Source of the DNA: Labrys monachus
GTDB taxonomy: Bacteria; Pseudomonadota; Alphaproteobacteria; Rhizobiales; Labraceae
DNA: 64,000 bases
Assembly (NCBI RefSeq): GCF_030814655.1
Contig: NZ_JAUSVK010000001.1
Location: forward strand, 98,501-162,500
Direction: 5' to 3'
A program made the position numbers and the translations under genes. This document shows, piece after piece, positions 23,750 to 31,197 of this stretch; position 1 is the stretch's first letter, and each line of letters opens with the position of its first letter. The notes beneath the pieces were generated by a model. It made no database searches, was not told where the DNA came from, and worked only from the letters and a program-made list of their open reading frames with translations.

Positions 23750-23765
23750 TACCCCCTAGGGGGTA
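23750..23765 (+). promoter_or_regulatory. Metal-sensor operator in front of dmeR
   Basis: TACCCCCTAGGGGGTA is a perfect 16-bp palindrome flanked by further ACCCCC and GGGGTA runs (23744-23772). G/C-tract palindromes bounded by TA are the known binding sites of the CsoR/RcnR family. The site overlaps the ribosome-binding region of the ATG at 23776, so a bound repressor would block its own transcription. Confidence 0.8.
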
Positions 23766-23775
23766 GGGGTAGGCT

Positions 23776-24042
23776 ATGCAACATGCTTCACACCCTGAAA
23801 TCATCGCCCGCCTCAAGCAAGCCCATGGCCATATCGGCAGCATTCTGACGATGTTCGCGGAAGGGCGTCCCTGTCTCGACCTCGCCCAGCAGCTCCAGTC
23901 GGTCGAAAGCGTCATCCACACAGTCAAGCGCACGCTGATCCAGGATCACATGGAGCATTGCATCGCTGACGCCGTGCAGCAGGGCGGCATGCCGGCCGAG
24001 CAGGCGCTGCGCGAGTTCAAAACCCTCTCAAAATACCTGTGA
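23776..24042 (+). CDS. dmeR: CsoR/RcnR-family metal-responsive repressor (DmeR-like)
   Basis: 88 residues, all-helical tetrameric repressor family that lets go of DNA on binding metal. Candidate ligands are His3 or His6, Cys33, His58 and Cys62. The spacing Cys-25-His-4-Cys is that of CsoR and of the nickel sensor InrS. E. coli RcnR has His at the last place. With an N-terminal His and efflux genes for divalent ions downstream, nickel or cobalt sensing is most likely. The stop overlaps the start of the transporter gene by four bases. Confidence 0.87.
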   Translation: MQHASHPEIIARLKQAHGHIGSILTMFAEGRPCLDLAQQLQSVESVIHTVKRTLIQDHMEHCIADAVQQGGMPAEQALREFKTLSKYL

Positions 24043-25415
24043 GCAAGGCCATGCCAGCGAATATCCTCGACAGGCTCGGCTTCGGCGGGCAGGACCACGG
24101 CCATTCCCATGGCGGGCATGGCCACGATCACGGCGCCGGCGGCCATGGCCACACCCATGGTGTGGTCGATCCCTCGATCGCCACGACGGCCAAAGGCATC
24201 TGGGCCATCAAATGGTCATTCGTCATCCTGGCGATCACGGCCATCCTGCAGCTCATCGTCGTTTTTACCTCGGGTTCGGTCGCCCTGCTGGCCGATACGA
24301 TCCACAATGTCGGTGACGCCACCACGGCGATTCCGCTGTGGATCGCCTTCGTCCTGGTCCGGCGGCCGCCCACCAAGGTCTTCAATTACGGCCTCGGCCG
24401 GGTTGAAGACCTTGCCGGCCTGCTGATCGTCCTCATCATCCTGTTCAGTGCCGTCATCGCCGGATATGAGGCGATCGACCGTCTGATCCACCCGCAGGCC
24501 ATCACACAGCTCGGCTGGGTGGCGGCGGCCGGCATCATCGGTTTTCTCGGCAATGAAATCGTGGCGGTCTTCCGAATCCGCGTCGGCCGCGAGATCGAAA
24601 GCACGGCCCTGATCGCGGACGGCTACCATGCCCGGACGGATGGCCTGACAAGTCTGGCCGTCGTCCTCGGCGCTGCGGGTGTATGGGCCGGGTTTCCTCT
24701 CGCCGATCCGATTATCGGCCTTCTGATCACGATCGCCATTTTCGGCATCGTGTGGCAGTCGGCCCGGGCCGTCATCACCCGCGCCCTGGATGGCGTCGAG
24801 CCAAGCCTTGCCGATGAAATCCACCATGCGGGCGAGCATGTCCCGGGCGTGAAGATCGTCGATGCCCGCGCCCGCTGGCTGGGACATCGGCTGCACGCCG
24901 ATGTGGCGATCGCCGTGAACGACAGCCTGCCGGTCAGTGAAGCGACCCGGCTGGCCGATCGGCTGCGCGGCGAACTCATGGGGCACATGCCCGCCCTGCG
25001 CACGGCCACAATCACCTTCGCAGCGCCGGACGACGCCAACATTTTCGAGGTGCTGCCCCACGCCCATGGCCACGATCACGGGCATGGGCACCATCATGCG
25101 CCGGAGCCGTTTATCGTCGACGGAGAGCTCGCCAAGGGCCAGCTTGCTATCGTCGACACGCCTGCGGGCGAACGCTTCCGCCTGGTGGTGGCGAGCCACG
25201 CGGATGGACTTGAGGCGGTCGTGGTCATCAACCGTCCGGACGGGCGCGAGACGTTGCCCTTGGAGGCGGCCGCCGGCGATCATCACACCCTGGAGAGCAC
25301 GCTTGCGCCGGCCGAGCCGCATGAGTTCACCGCTGAACTGCATCTGGCGGTACCCGGGCGGCAGGAGACGCTGCATTTCGAGATGAAGGAGCCAGAAGGC
25401 CATCACCATTCATAG
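24039..25415 (+). CDS. dmeF: Cation diffusion facilitator (DmeF-like) with a C-terminal extension
   Basis: 458 residues, starting at GTG 24039 inside the dmeR stop (GTGA). A His-rich N-terminal loop (HGHSHGGHGHDHG) is followed by six membrane helices with the two metal sites ADTIHNVGDA and ADGYHARTDG, which fit Ni/Co/Zn/Fe exchange against protons. The usual cytoplasmic ferredoxin-like domain ends near 340. It is followed by a second His-rich hinge (HAHGHDHGHGHHH) and about 100 further residues forming an unrecognised beta-rich domain ending in EGHHHS. Typical family length is 300-340, so the extension is notable. Expected to export metal from the cytoplasm. Confidence 0.88.
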   Translation: MSKAMPANILDRLGFGGQDHGHSHGGHGHDHGAGGHGHTHGVVDPSIATTAKGIWAIKWSFVILAITAILQLIVVFTSGSVALLADTIHNVGDATTAIPLWIAFVLVRRPPTKVFNYGLGRVEDLAGLLIVLIILFSAVIAGYEAIDRLIHPQAITQLGWVAAAGIIGFLGNEIVAVFRIRVGREIESTALIADGYHARTDGLTSLAVVLGAAGVWAGFPLADPIIGLLITIAIFGIVWQSARAVITRALDGVEPSLADEIHHAGEHVPGVKIVDARARWLGHRLHADVAIAVNDSLPVSEATRLADRLRGELMGHMPALRTATITFAAPDDANIFEVLPHAHGHDHGHGHHHAPEPFIVDGELAKGQLAIVDTPAGERFRLVVASHADGLEAVVVINRPDGRETLPLEAAAGDHHTLESTLAPAEPHEFTAELHLAVPGRQETLHFEMKEPEGHHHS

Positions 25416-25437
25416 GATAGCTGACCGGGCCAAAGGG

Positions 25438-25884
25438 ATGATGGTCCTCGCAGGCTGGGCTGCCGGGGTCGTTGGAGCGGCCTCGGGCCTGGTGTCGGCG
25501 CTCGCCGATACCGATGTCCGGATGGTGGTTACACCGGGCCGCTGCGTCGACCTCAGAATTGGGAATGAGCTGGTCGGCTGTGATCAACTGACCACCATCG
25601 TCACCGCGCATTCCGGGCGCATTGCCTACGCCCTGCGGACCGCTGCCGGCTCGCTGCAATTCGTAGGTTATGGGGGCATGCCTCTTGATCGGGACAAGCA
25701 TCTTCTGCTGGTTGCCAACATAATCGATCGCAACACCACGCGTGATGTGACTGGCCAGTGCATAGCCGTTCTCGCCCCGGACGGGGGAACGGTGACGCGG
25801 CTGGTCTGTGACGTCACCTACAGTGACGGCAAAATCCACGCGGAATTTCAATCATCGGGCGCGCCGGGCGAGGGCGCGCTGTAG
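25438..25884 (+). CDS. Hypothetical exported protein of the metal operon
   Basis: 148 residues, no family recognised. An N-terminal hydrophobic stretch (VLAGWAAGVVGAASGLVSALA) looks like a signal peptide, so a periplasmic location is likely. Three cysteines (RCVDL, VGCDQ, GQCIA) plus a fourth in LVCDV could form disulfides or bind metal. ATG 25438 has AAAGGG just upstream. It sits between the diffusion facilitator and the NicO exporter, which suggests an accessory role in metal efflux. Confidence 0.65.
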   Translation: MMVLAGWAAGVVGAASGLVSALADTDVRMVVTPGRCVDLRIGNELVGCDQLTTIVTAHSGRIAYALRTAAGSLQFVGYGGMPLDRDKHLLLVANIIDRNTTRDVTGQCIAVLAPDGGTVTRLVCDVTYSDGKIHAEFQSSGAPGEGAL

Positions 25885-25929
25885 AGGCCGCGGAACTGCT
25901 GACACTCCGGCAGGGCATCGGAAAGGCTG

Positions 25930-26640
25930 ATGGACACGATTTTCGCGCTGCAGCGCGGCCTTTATATAAATGCACTTCACACGCTCGACGCCGTGGGCAG
26001 CGTGGGGCTTGCGGGATTGCCCGCGCTGATCGCGGCAGCGTTCGGTTTCGGCCTGCTGCACGCTCTTCTGCCGGGTCATGGCAAGGCGGTGCTGGCTTCC
26101 TATTATGCCGGTGATGGCCGCCTGCTCGGCGCGATTGGATCGAGCAGCCTTCTCATCGTCACGCATGTCGGGTCTGCGACCGTCCTCGTGCTTTTCGGGT
26201 TTGCCATCCTGCAGCGGACGATTACGGGGGCCGGCCGGGCGCCTGCCCTGGAGCATGCAAGCCAGATTCTGATCATCCTGGTGGGGCTATGGTTGCTGTG
26301 GCGAGCGTTTCGGCCCCATCGCCGTGGCGATCACCGTTCGGCTCCCGCCCTCGCCATTGCGACCGGCCTGGTGCCGTGCCCGCTCACCACCTTCATCATG
26401 TCCTACGCCATGATGAAGGGGATTGTCGGCTCCGGTCTGATTTTGGCAGCGACCTTCGCTGTGGGCATGCTGGTGACCGTTGCGGCTTTTCCCCTGATGG
26501 CCGTGGCGCTCCGGACAAGGCTATTGCCGGTGATGGTTCAAACCGGGGGAGTACGCAAAATGATAGGTCATATTCTGGAAATTGCAGCGGCGGGGGGCGT
26601 GGTCGTGCTTGGTCTTTGGCCGCTGCTCTCGGGCGCCTGA
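25930..26640 (+). CDS. NicO/RcnA-family nickel-cobalt exporter
   Basis: 236 residues, six membrane segments. The family signature is GFGLLHALLPGHGKAVLASYY near residue 40 (His and Gly-His-Gly-Lys) and a second conserved stretch is ATGLVPCPLTTFIMSYAM. RcnA-type members pump nickel and cobalt out. It is the last gene of the dmeR operon, 45 bp after the exported hypothetical. Two different exporters under one sensor suggest a wide ion range or two-step export. Confidence 0.85.
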   Translation: MDTIFALQRGLYINALHTLDAVGSVGLAGLPALIAAAFGFGLLHALLPGHGKAVLASYYAGDGRLLGAIGSSSLLIVTHVGSATVLVLFGFAILQRTITGAGRAPALEHASQILIILVGLWLLWRAFRPHRRGDHRSAPALAIATGLVPCPLTTFIMSYAMMKGIVGSGLILAATFAVGMLVTVAAFPLMAVALRTRLLPVMVQTGGVRKMIGHILEIAAAGGVVVLGLWPLLSGA

Positions 26641-26687
26641 TGAAAGTTTGCCCGTCATTGTCCTTGCGGCGTACGAGGTCTTCCTAG

Positions 26688-27362
26688 CTAGGCCGCCTTG
26701 CCGGGGCCGCGCCCGTTGCCGGCCATGATCTCGGCGAGGGCCGCCATGGTGCCGAGGGCCGCCGCCGCGACGCCGGCGATCCCGAAGGCCTGCGCGCCGG
26801 CCTGCCGGGCGCCGAGGGCGTGTTCGCGCCAGAACGACTGGACGCCCGCCTTCAGCTCCCGGGGCATCTCGCCCATGAGGTGCCGTTCGGTTTCCGACAC
26901 CGGAACCGCCTTGGCGATCGAATAGCCCATGGCCGCCGCGGCGAGCCCGCCGCCCCAATATTTCAGCACGATCGGCAGGTTTCCGACGCTGGCGAGGATA
27001 TCGGCCTGGCGCGTCGGTGTGTCCGGAGGACTCGACTGGATGCTCTCGGCAATACCGTCCGCCGTCTCGGCCGCCGGTGCCGCCGGGGTCTGCGTCGCAC
27101 GTCGGCCGATGTCGAAGGCAAGGAGGGCGCCGGCTCCGAACAGGGCCGCTTGCCCTCCATGCCGCCTGACGACATCCACGGCGTCGCCGGCGATCGCCGT
27201 CGCCTTGCCCGAGACCTTGTCCAGGGCGGCATCGACGAGATTGGCGGGTTTCAGCCGGCGGGCGATCTCGCTGACGGAGCCGCGGATCTCCGCCCGGTTG
27301 CGGACGAGGCCGGCTTCGAGAGCGGCAAGTCCGGCGTCAGGACGAGTTTCAGGATGCGACAT
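26688..27362 (-). CDS. DUF3618-like membrane protein
   Basis: 224 residues. The N-terminus (LVRNRAEIRGSVSEIARRLKPANLVDAALD) matches the DUF3618 pattern found in Hyphomicrobiales envelope-stress clusters. Two or three hydrophobic segments follow (AALFGAGALLAFDIG, YWGGGLAAAAMGYS, GIAGVAAAALGTMAAL). It overlaps the end of the holin-like gene by 14 bp, so they form one operon. Function unknown. Confidence 0.7.
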   Translation of the reverse strand: MSHPETRPDAGLAALEAGLVRNRAEIRGSVSEIARRLKPANLVDAALDKVSGKATAIAGDAVDVVRRHGGQAALFGAGALLAFDIGRRATQTPAAPAAETADGIAESIQSSPPDTPTRQADILASVGNLPIVLKYWGGGLAAAAMGYSIAKAVPVSETERHLMGEMPRELKAGVQSFWREHALGARQAGAQAFGIAGVAAAALGTMAALAEIMAGNGRGPGKAA

Positions 27363-27753
27363 GGCTCACGGCCTCCTTCAAGGTGGCGACGTCGGCCCGC
27401 ACGGCGGCGATCGTCCGGACCGGGAGAAGCGTCCAGTCTCGCATCAGCGCGCGGGCCCGCCACAGGAACATCGCCCCGGCCAGCAGGAGCGCGACGCTGA
27501 CGACGAGCGTCGCCAGCACCGGCGCCAGTCCGAGCCAGACGAGGAAAAGCACCAGCGTCGCCGTCCCCGCGATGGCGCCGAGCGCCATGCAGAACACCGC
27601 GACGCCGCCATAGAGCGCGGTCGACTGGATCACGGAGACCTTGGCCTTCATCTCGGCCTGCAGAAGCTGCGCTTCCTGGCCGAGCTGGGATCTCAGCTCG
27701 ATGCCCGCCATGTCGACGAGCGACAGAAACGGACGGTTCGCCTGGTCAGGCAT
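27349..27753 (-). CDS. Phage-holin-superfamily III membrane protein (DUF1469)
   Basis: 134 residues with an N-terminal amphipathic helix (LVDMAGIELRSQLGQEAQLLQAEMKAK) and two membrane helices (VAVFCMALGAIAGTATLVLFLVWLG, LATLVVSVALLLAGAMFLW, each read as separate segments). This is the DUF1469 / Phage_holin_3_6 type, which in free-living bacteria is a stress-associated inner-membrane protein and not evidence of a prophage. Cotranscribed with the DUF3618-like gene. Confidence 0.8.
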   Translation of the reverse strand: MPDQANRPFLSLVDMAGIELRSQLGQEAQLLQAEMKAKVSVIQSTALYGGVAVFCMALGAIAGTATLVLFLVWLGLAPVLATLVVSVALLLAGAMFLWRARALMRDWTLLPVRTIAAVRADVATLKEAVSHVAS

Positions 27754-27804
27754 GCTCGCCTCCGTGGATCAATGAGAGGATGCCGGATAGCCGGCGGGCA
27801 TCGT

Positions 27805-27836
27805 CCGGGACAGGCAGATGGTCGCGCCTGTCCCGG
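27805..27836 (-). terminator. Strong hairpin between stress genes
   Basis: Arms CCGGGACAGGC (27805-27815) and GCCTGTCCCGG (27826-27836), 11 perfect pairs with a 10-nt loop, about 130 bp after the stop of the gene at 27968 and 50 bp before the start at 27753. There is no T-run. It may attenuate read-through or shape the leader of the downstream operon. Confidence 0.45.
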
Positions 27837-27967
27837 TACGGCGACCAGGCGGCGTGCGCGGCCGGGTCTGGAGCAAAGGGCGGTTCCACCGACCCGCGAT
27901 CCGCTCCAACTTGTTGTTTCGACAGACTTTCCCAACCGGAAGGTCCATCAAATTTCCTGAAGATGCC

Positions 27968-28489
27968 CTACCGGTCCGAGGACCGCATGAGCCGGGAGAG
28001 CACCACGCCGGCCAGGATGCCGCAGCCGAAGAAGGCGGCCGGCTGGCGCTTGGCGAAGTCCGTCACCGAATCCAACAACTGGCCGACGCTGCGGTCGCGG
28101 ATGTCGGTCGAAATCCTCTCGACGCCCTCGGCCGTGCTCCGCACGATCTTTGCGATCTGCGGCGACTGGCCTTCCATCTCGTCGGCCGCGTTCTTGGCGG
28201 ACCGGGCGAGATCGGCGACGGCCTGGGCTCCGGCCGTCTTGTTGGATTCCACGGCGTCCTTGAAGGCGCCCGAGGCATCCGATGCCGCAGTGCGGGCATA
28301 GGTCTTGCCCTCTTCGGCGGCCGTCGAGGCGAGATCGCGCACATCATCGAGCACGCCGCTCGCATTCTGCTTGAGCTTCTCGGTCTTTTCCTTCGTCTGC
28401 GCCATCGGGTCGGTGGTCGCGGCGGGGTCCATGCCGTTGAGGCCCTTGGTCGAAGCCGGAAAGTTCGAGTTTGAATCCTGATAGGTCAT
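27968..28489 (-). CDS. Stress-type membrane-anchored protein (ElaB/YqjD-like, nutrient-deprivation type)
   Basis: 173 residues. A long Ala/Lys/Glu-rich amphipathic helix (TKEKTEKLKQNASGVLDDV... through residue 140) leads to one C-terminal membrane segment (QPAAFFGCGILAGVVLSRLM). This is the layout of ElaB/YqjD proteins, some of which tether ribosomes to the membrane in stationary phase, and of rhizobial nutrient-deprivation proteins. ATG 28489 has AGGAGG upstream. An EcfG-type promoter lies at 28515-28539. Confidence 0.75.
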   Translation of the reverse strand: MTYQDSNSNFPASTKGLNGMDPAATTDPMAQTKEKTEKLKQNASGVLDDVRDLASTAAEEGKTYARTAASDASGAFKDAVESNKTAGAQAVADLARSAKNAADEMEGQSPQIAKIVRSTAEGVERISTDIRDRSVGQLLDSVTDFAKRQPAAFFGCGILAGVVLSRLMRSSDR

Positions 28490-28514
28490 CTGTATCCTCC
28501 TGCGTTGCCATTAC

Positions 28515-28539
28515 AACCGCGCCGGGAAGTAATTGTTCC
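28515..28539 (-). promoter_or_regulatory. EcfG-type general stress promoter
   Basis: On the minus strand GGAAC (28539-28535) and GTT (28517-28515) are separated by 17 bases, the pattern used by the alphaproteobacterial general stress sigma factor EcfG. The transcript would start a few bases before the ribosome-binding site of the gene at 28489. Confidence 0.7.
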
Positions 28540-28696
28540 AGCGATCTTTACAGTAGATGGCTTTCGATATTCACGTCGTCCCTTCGAATATGGCCGACGA
28601 AATTCATCGTCTCCACCTTCGGGCGGCGCACTGACGTAGGAAACACCTTCGATCGACTTCGGTTCCGTGCGAAATACAGGCTCCGGTTCGACCGCG

Positions 28697-29185
28697 TCAC
28701 CGCGCTCGCTGCGGGAAAGGCGCGCCGCTGACCGGATCCTTCTCCGGAGGGGGCAGCGCGGCGATCCTGCGCTTCATGCCGGGCGTGGCGGCATCGCGCT
28801 GGATGTCCCCTTCCTGCCCCGGAGGATAGGCGCCGACGACGAGGAAGTCGGCGCTCGAGGTCACGCGGCGATGGCCGGTGCCGGCCGGGAGGAGCAGCAC
28901 GTCGCCCTTGCGGACGGGCAGCGTGCGACCGCCCTCGCCGCCCAGGGTGACTTCCGCTTCGCCCGCCGCGATGCCGAGCACCTCGTGGCCCCCGCAATGA
29001 TAGTGATGGAAGGCATAGATGCCGTTGCGCCATTGCGGCGGCCACCCGTTGGCGGCAAACCGTTCTTCCATGGCGCGCGCCATATCCTCCGTGTCGCCGC
29101 CGAAGGCGCCACGATAGACCAGAACCGGCAGGTCCGGATTGTTGGGTATCGGACCGGCTTCCCCGAAATGCAGTGCGTCGACCAC
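28697..29185 (-). CDS. Cupin-domain protein
   Basis: About 162 residues. A single cupin barrel is centred on the motif region IYAFHHYHCGGHEVLGIAAGEAEVTLGG and VRKGDVLLLPAGTGHRRV. The His-rich motif 1 and the GTGH of motif 2 would bind a divalent metal. The GTG at 29185 is preferred because a perfect AAAGGAGG lies five bases upstream. Cupins of this size range from oxygenases to sugar isomerases, so no reaction is assigned. Confidence 0.82.
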   Translation of the reverse strand: MVDALHFGEAGPIPNNPDLPVLVYRGAFGGDTEDMARAMEERFAANGWPPQWRNGIYAFHHYHCGGHEVLGIAAGEAEVTLGGEGGRTLPVRKGDVLLLPAGTGHRRVTSSADFLVVGAYPPGQEGDIQRDAATPGMKRRIAALPPPEKDPVSGAPFPQRAR

Positions 29186-29571
29186 GGTGCCTCCTTTTGG
29201 CACCTGAACCGCGCGGGCCGCCGATGGTTCCAGGCTCGGGTGGCGAGCCGGACCGAGATGGTTCGAACGTGTCGCAGGCCTCCCAGGCCGCCCCGCCGAC
29301 AGGCATGCGAGCGAGGCTCAAGCATCGCTCCGATACGCCGATGAAGAAATCTGAACGGGGGGTGAATATTGGTCGTCGAAAAAATTATTATATTTACCGT
29401 CAAGACAAGGCGCGGCAGCGCGCAAGTCCGCGTTGAAAAGGGCTAGGGCCATCCCCATAGGTAAGATGGAAGACACGATCGCGTGAGCGACTCATTCGCG
29501 CGGAACAAGAGAACGGATCCGGGAATTCATCTACCGATTGATTTCTCTAATCCGGTAGAAGGACGATTTCA
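29186..29571. other. Divergent intergenic region with an AT-rich inverted repeat
   Basis: 386 bp between the cupin gene and the BA14K gene. A markedly AT-rich patch at 29361-29400 contains near-inverted arms GGTGAATAT (29361-29369) and ATATTTACC (29390-29398). This contrasts with the GC-rich surroundings and suggests a promoter or protein-binding site. No ORF with a credible start was found. Confidence 0.45.
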
Positions 29572-30042
29572 ATGCGCAAGATACTTGCAACCCTGCTCGC
29601 AGCGGTCACCGTCGTGGGAAGCCTGGCCGGTGCCGGCGTCTCCTCCGCGCAAGCCCGTGACCGCTTCGTGCCCGGCCGGGGCGGCGGCCATGCCTTCGGC
29701 GGACATCACGGCTTCGGGGGACATCCCGGCTTCGGCCGGCATCCCGGCTTCGCCGGCAATCGCGGCTTCCATGGCGGAAGGCATCGCTTCTACGGCGGAG
29801 GACGCCGTTATTACGGCGGCGGCGGCTATTACGGCGGCGGCTATTATGACGACGGCTATGACGACGGCGGCGGCGCGGTCGCCGCAGGCATCTTCGGGTT
29901 GGCGGCCGGCGCCATGCTCGGAAGCGCGCTCAGCCACCATCATCACGCCTATGGCGGATCATGCGCCGCGCGGTTCCGCACCTACAATCGGGCGACCGGG
30001 ACCTATATGGGCTATGATGGCCGGGCCCATCGCTGCCCATGA
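29572..30042 (+). CDS. BA14K-family exported Gly/His-rich protein
   Basis: 156 residues. A signal peptide (LATLLAAVTVVGSLAGAGVSSAQA) is followed by a Gly/His/Phe-rich repeat zone (HGFGGHPGFGRHPGF style, residues 38-65), Tyr-Gly-Gly repeats (70-95) and one hydrophobic segment. The C-terminal BA14K motif is CAARFRTYNRATGTYMGYDG. BA14K proteins are Hyphomicrobiales envelope proteins first noted as a Brucella antigen, some with lectin-like activity. ATG 29572 follows AGAAGGA. An intrinsic terminator follows. Confidence 0.85.
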   Translation: MRKILATLLAAVTVVGSLAGAGVSSAQARDRFVPGRGGGHAFGGHHGFGGHPGFGRHPGFAGNRGFHGGRHRFYGGGRRYYGGGGYYGGGYYDDGYDDGGGAVAAGIFGLAAGAMLGSALSHHHHAYGGSCAARFRTYNRATGTYMGYDGRAHRCP

Positions 30043-30077
30043 CCGACCGGTAGGTCTCCCGCGAAAATGAAATATGG

Positions 30078-30107
30078 GCCCTCTCCGCCGTCGGAGGGGG
30101 CTTTTTT
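30078..30107 (+). terminator. Intrinsic terminator after the BA14K gene
   Basis: GCCCTCTCCG (30078-30087) pairs with CGGAGGGGGC (30092-30101) with one internal mismatch, followed by TTTTTT. This is the clearest rho-independent terminator in the window. Confidence 0.85.
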
Positions 30108-30121
30108 CGTTGGGCTCGCCC

Positions 30122-30955
30122 TCATCTCGGCGTGTCGGTGGCGGCGATGCGATGGAGCAGGGGGCGCCATTCCGCCTCGACCGGCAGGCCGAAGGGGCCG
30201 GCGAGCACCGTTTCGAGACCCTCGGCGTCGAGTTGGCGCCGTTCGACGCGCCCGTCGCGATGGCGGACGGTCAATCGCCCGTTCCTCAGCGTCCAGCGGG
30301 CCTCGCGGCTCGTATGCGCTCCCATCAGCTCCCTGCGGAAGATCGAGGCGGGGTGGGTCGCGGTGAACCAGTTCGGCGGCTCATAGTCGACGTCGAGCAG
30401 GGCGTCGGGCGATAAGACGTAGAGCGGCTGCCAGATGCCGTCGAGTTCGGCTTCGACCAGCGCCTCCCTGCCCTGCGGCGTGATGCGGAACGCCTCGTGC
30501 CGGGTCTGCTGGGGCGCCGGGTCGGCGAGGCGCAGCGGCGAGGTCGGCACGCAGCCGCCGAAGCCGGCATCGACGAGCCAGGGCTCCTCCAGCGCGACGC
30601 GCAGCGCCATATGCGTGCGGGGCAGCGGCGGCGCATCGGCAGGGGCCATCCACACCACACGGGCCGCGAGCGGCTCGACACGGAAGCCGATCGTGGCGAG
30701 TACCCGCCGGAACAGGCCGTTATGCTCGAAGCAATAGCCTCCCCGGCGCCCGCCGATCAGCTTGGCGTCGACGGCACCGGCCGAAATGTCGACACCGCGG
30801 CCGAGGAGGACATCGATGTTCTCGAAGGGGATGGCGGCGACGTGGTGCTCGATCAGATCCGACAGCGTGGCGTGGGTGGGGCGAAGGGGCCCGGAATAGA
30901 GGATGCGCTCGCAATAGCGATCGAGATCGACGGTGGCGTCTGCGCTTGCGACCAT
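30122..30955 (-). CDS. nat: Arylamine N-acetyltransferase
   Basis: 277 residues, the family's usual length. It transfers acetyl from acetyl-CoA to arylamines or hydrazines. The Cys-His-Asp triad is complete: Cys75 in RRGGYCFEHN, His115 in LPRTHMAL and Asp129 in LVDAGFGG. The N-terminal AIPFENIDVLLG motif is also present. It converges on the BA14K gene and lies 80 bp from its stop, behind the terminator. No operon partner. Confidence 0.93.
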   Translation of the reverse strand: MVASADATVDLDRYCERILYSGPLRPTHATLSDLIEHHVAAIPFENIDVLLGRGVDISAGAVDAKLIGGRRGGYCFEHNGLFRRVLATIGFRVEPLAARVVWMAPADAPPLPRTHMALRVALEEPWLVDAGFGGCVPTSPLRLADPAPQQTRHEAFRITPQGREALVEAELDGIWQPLYVLSPDALLDVDYEPPNWFTATHPASIFRRELMGAHTSREARWTLRNGRLTVRHRDGRVERRQLDAEGLETVLAGPFGLPVEAEWRPLLHRIAATDTPR

Positions 30956-31197
30956 GCCGGTGCCTCATGCTTTCATCGCGACGTTCTTAAGATACCGCCC
31001 GGCCGATGACAATTTCCGCCCGGTTGCAGGACGGCGCCGCCGCGTCCCTTCATTGCGGGCAGTCCCTTCGTTGCAGCCAGTCCATTCGTTGCAGGCTTGC
31101 CCGGGCCATGCCCGCACGGCATAACAGAAAGTGCGACAAACCCTCTGCCCGCGACGAGCGGGGGCTTCCATAACGCCGGTCTTCGATGGGGGATGTC

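Noticed and set aside
27349..27753. Holin-like gene as a sign of a prophage
   Set aside because: DUF1469 proteins are common stress membrane proteins, and no other phage gene is near.
29516..29545. EcfG-type promoter before the BA14K gene (GGAAC at about 29502)
   Set aside because: No GTT at the required 16-17 base spacing.
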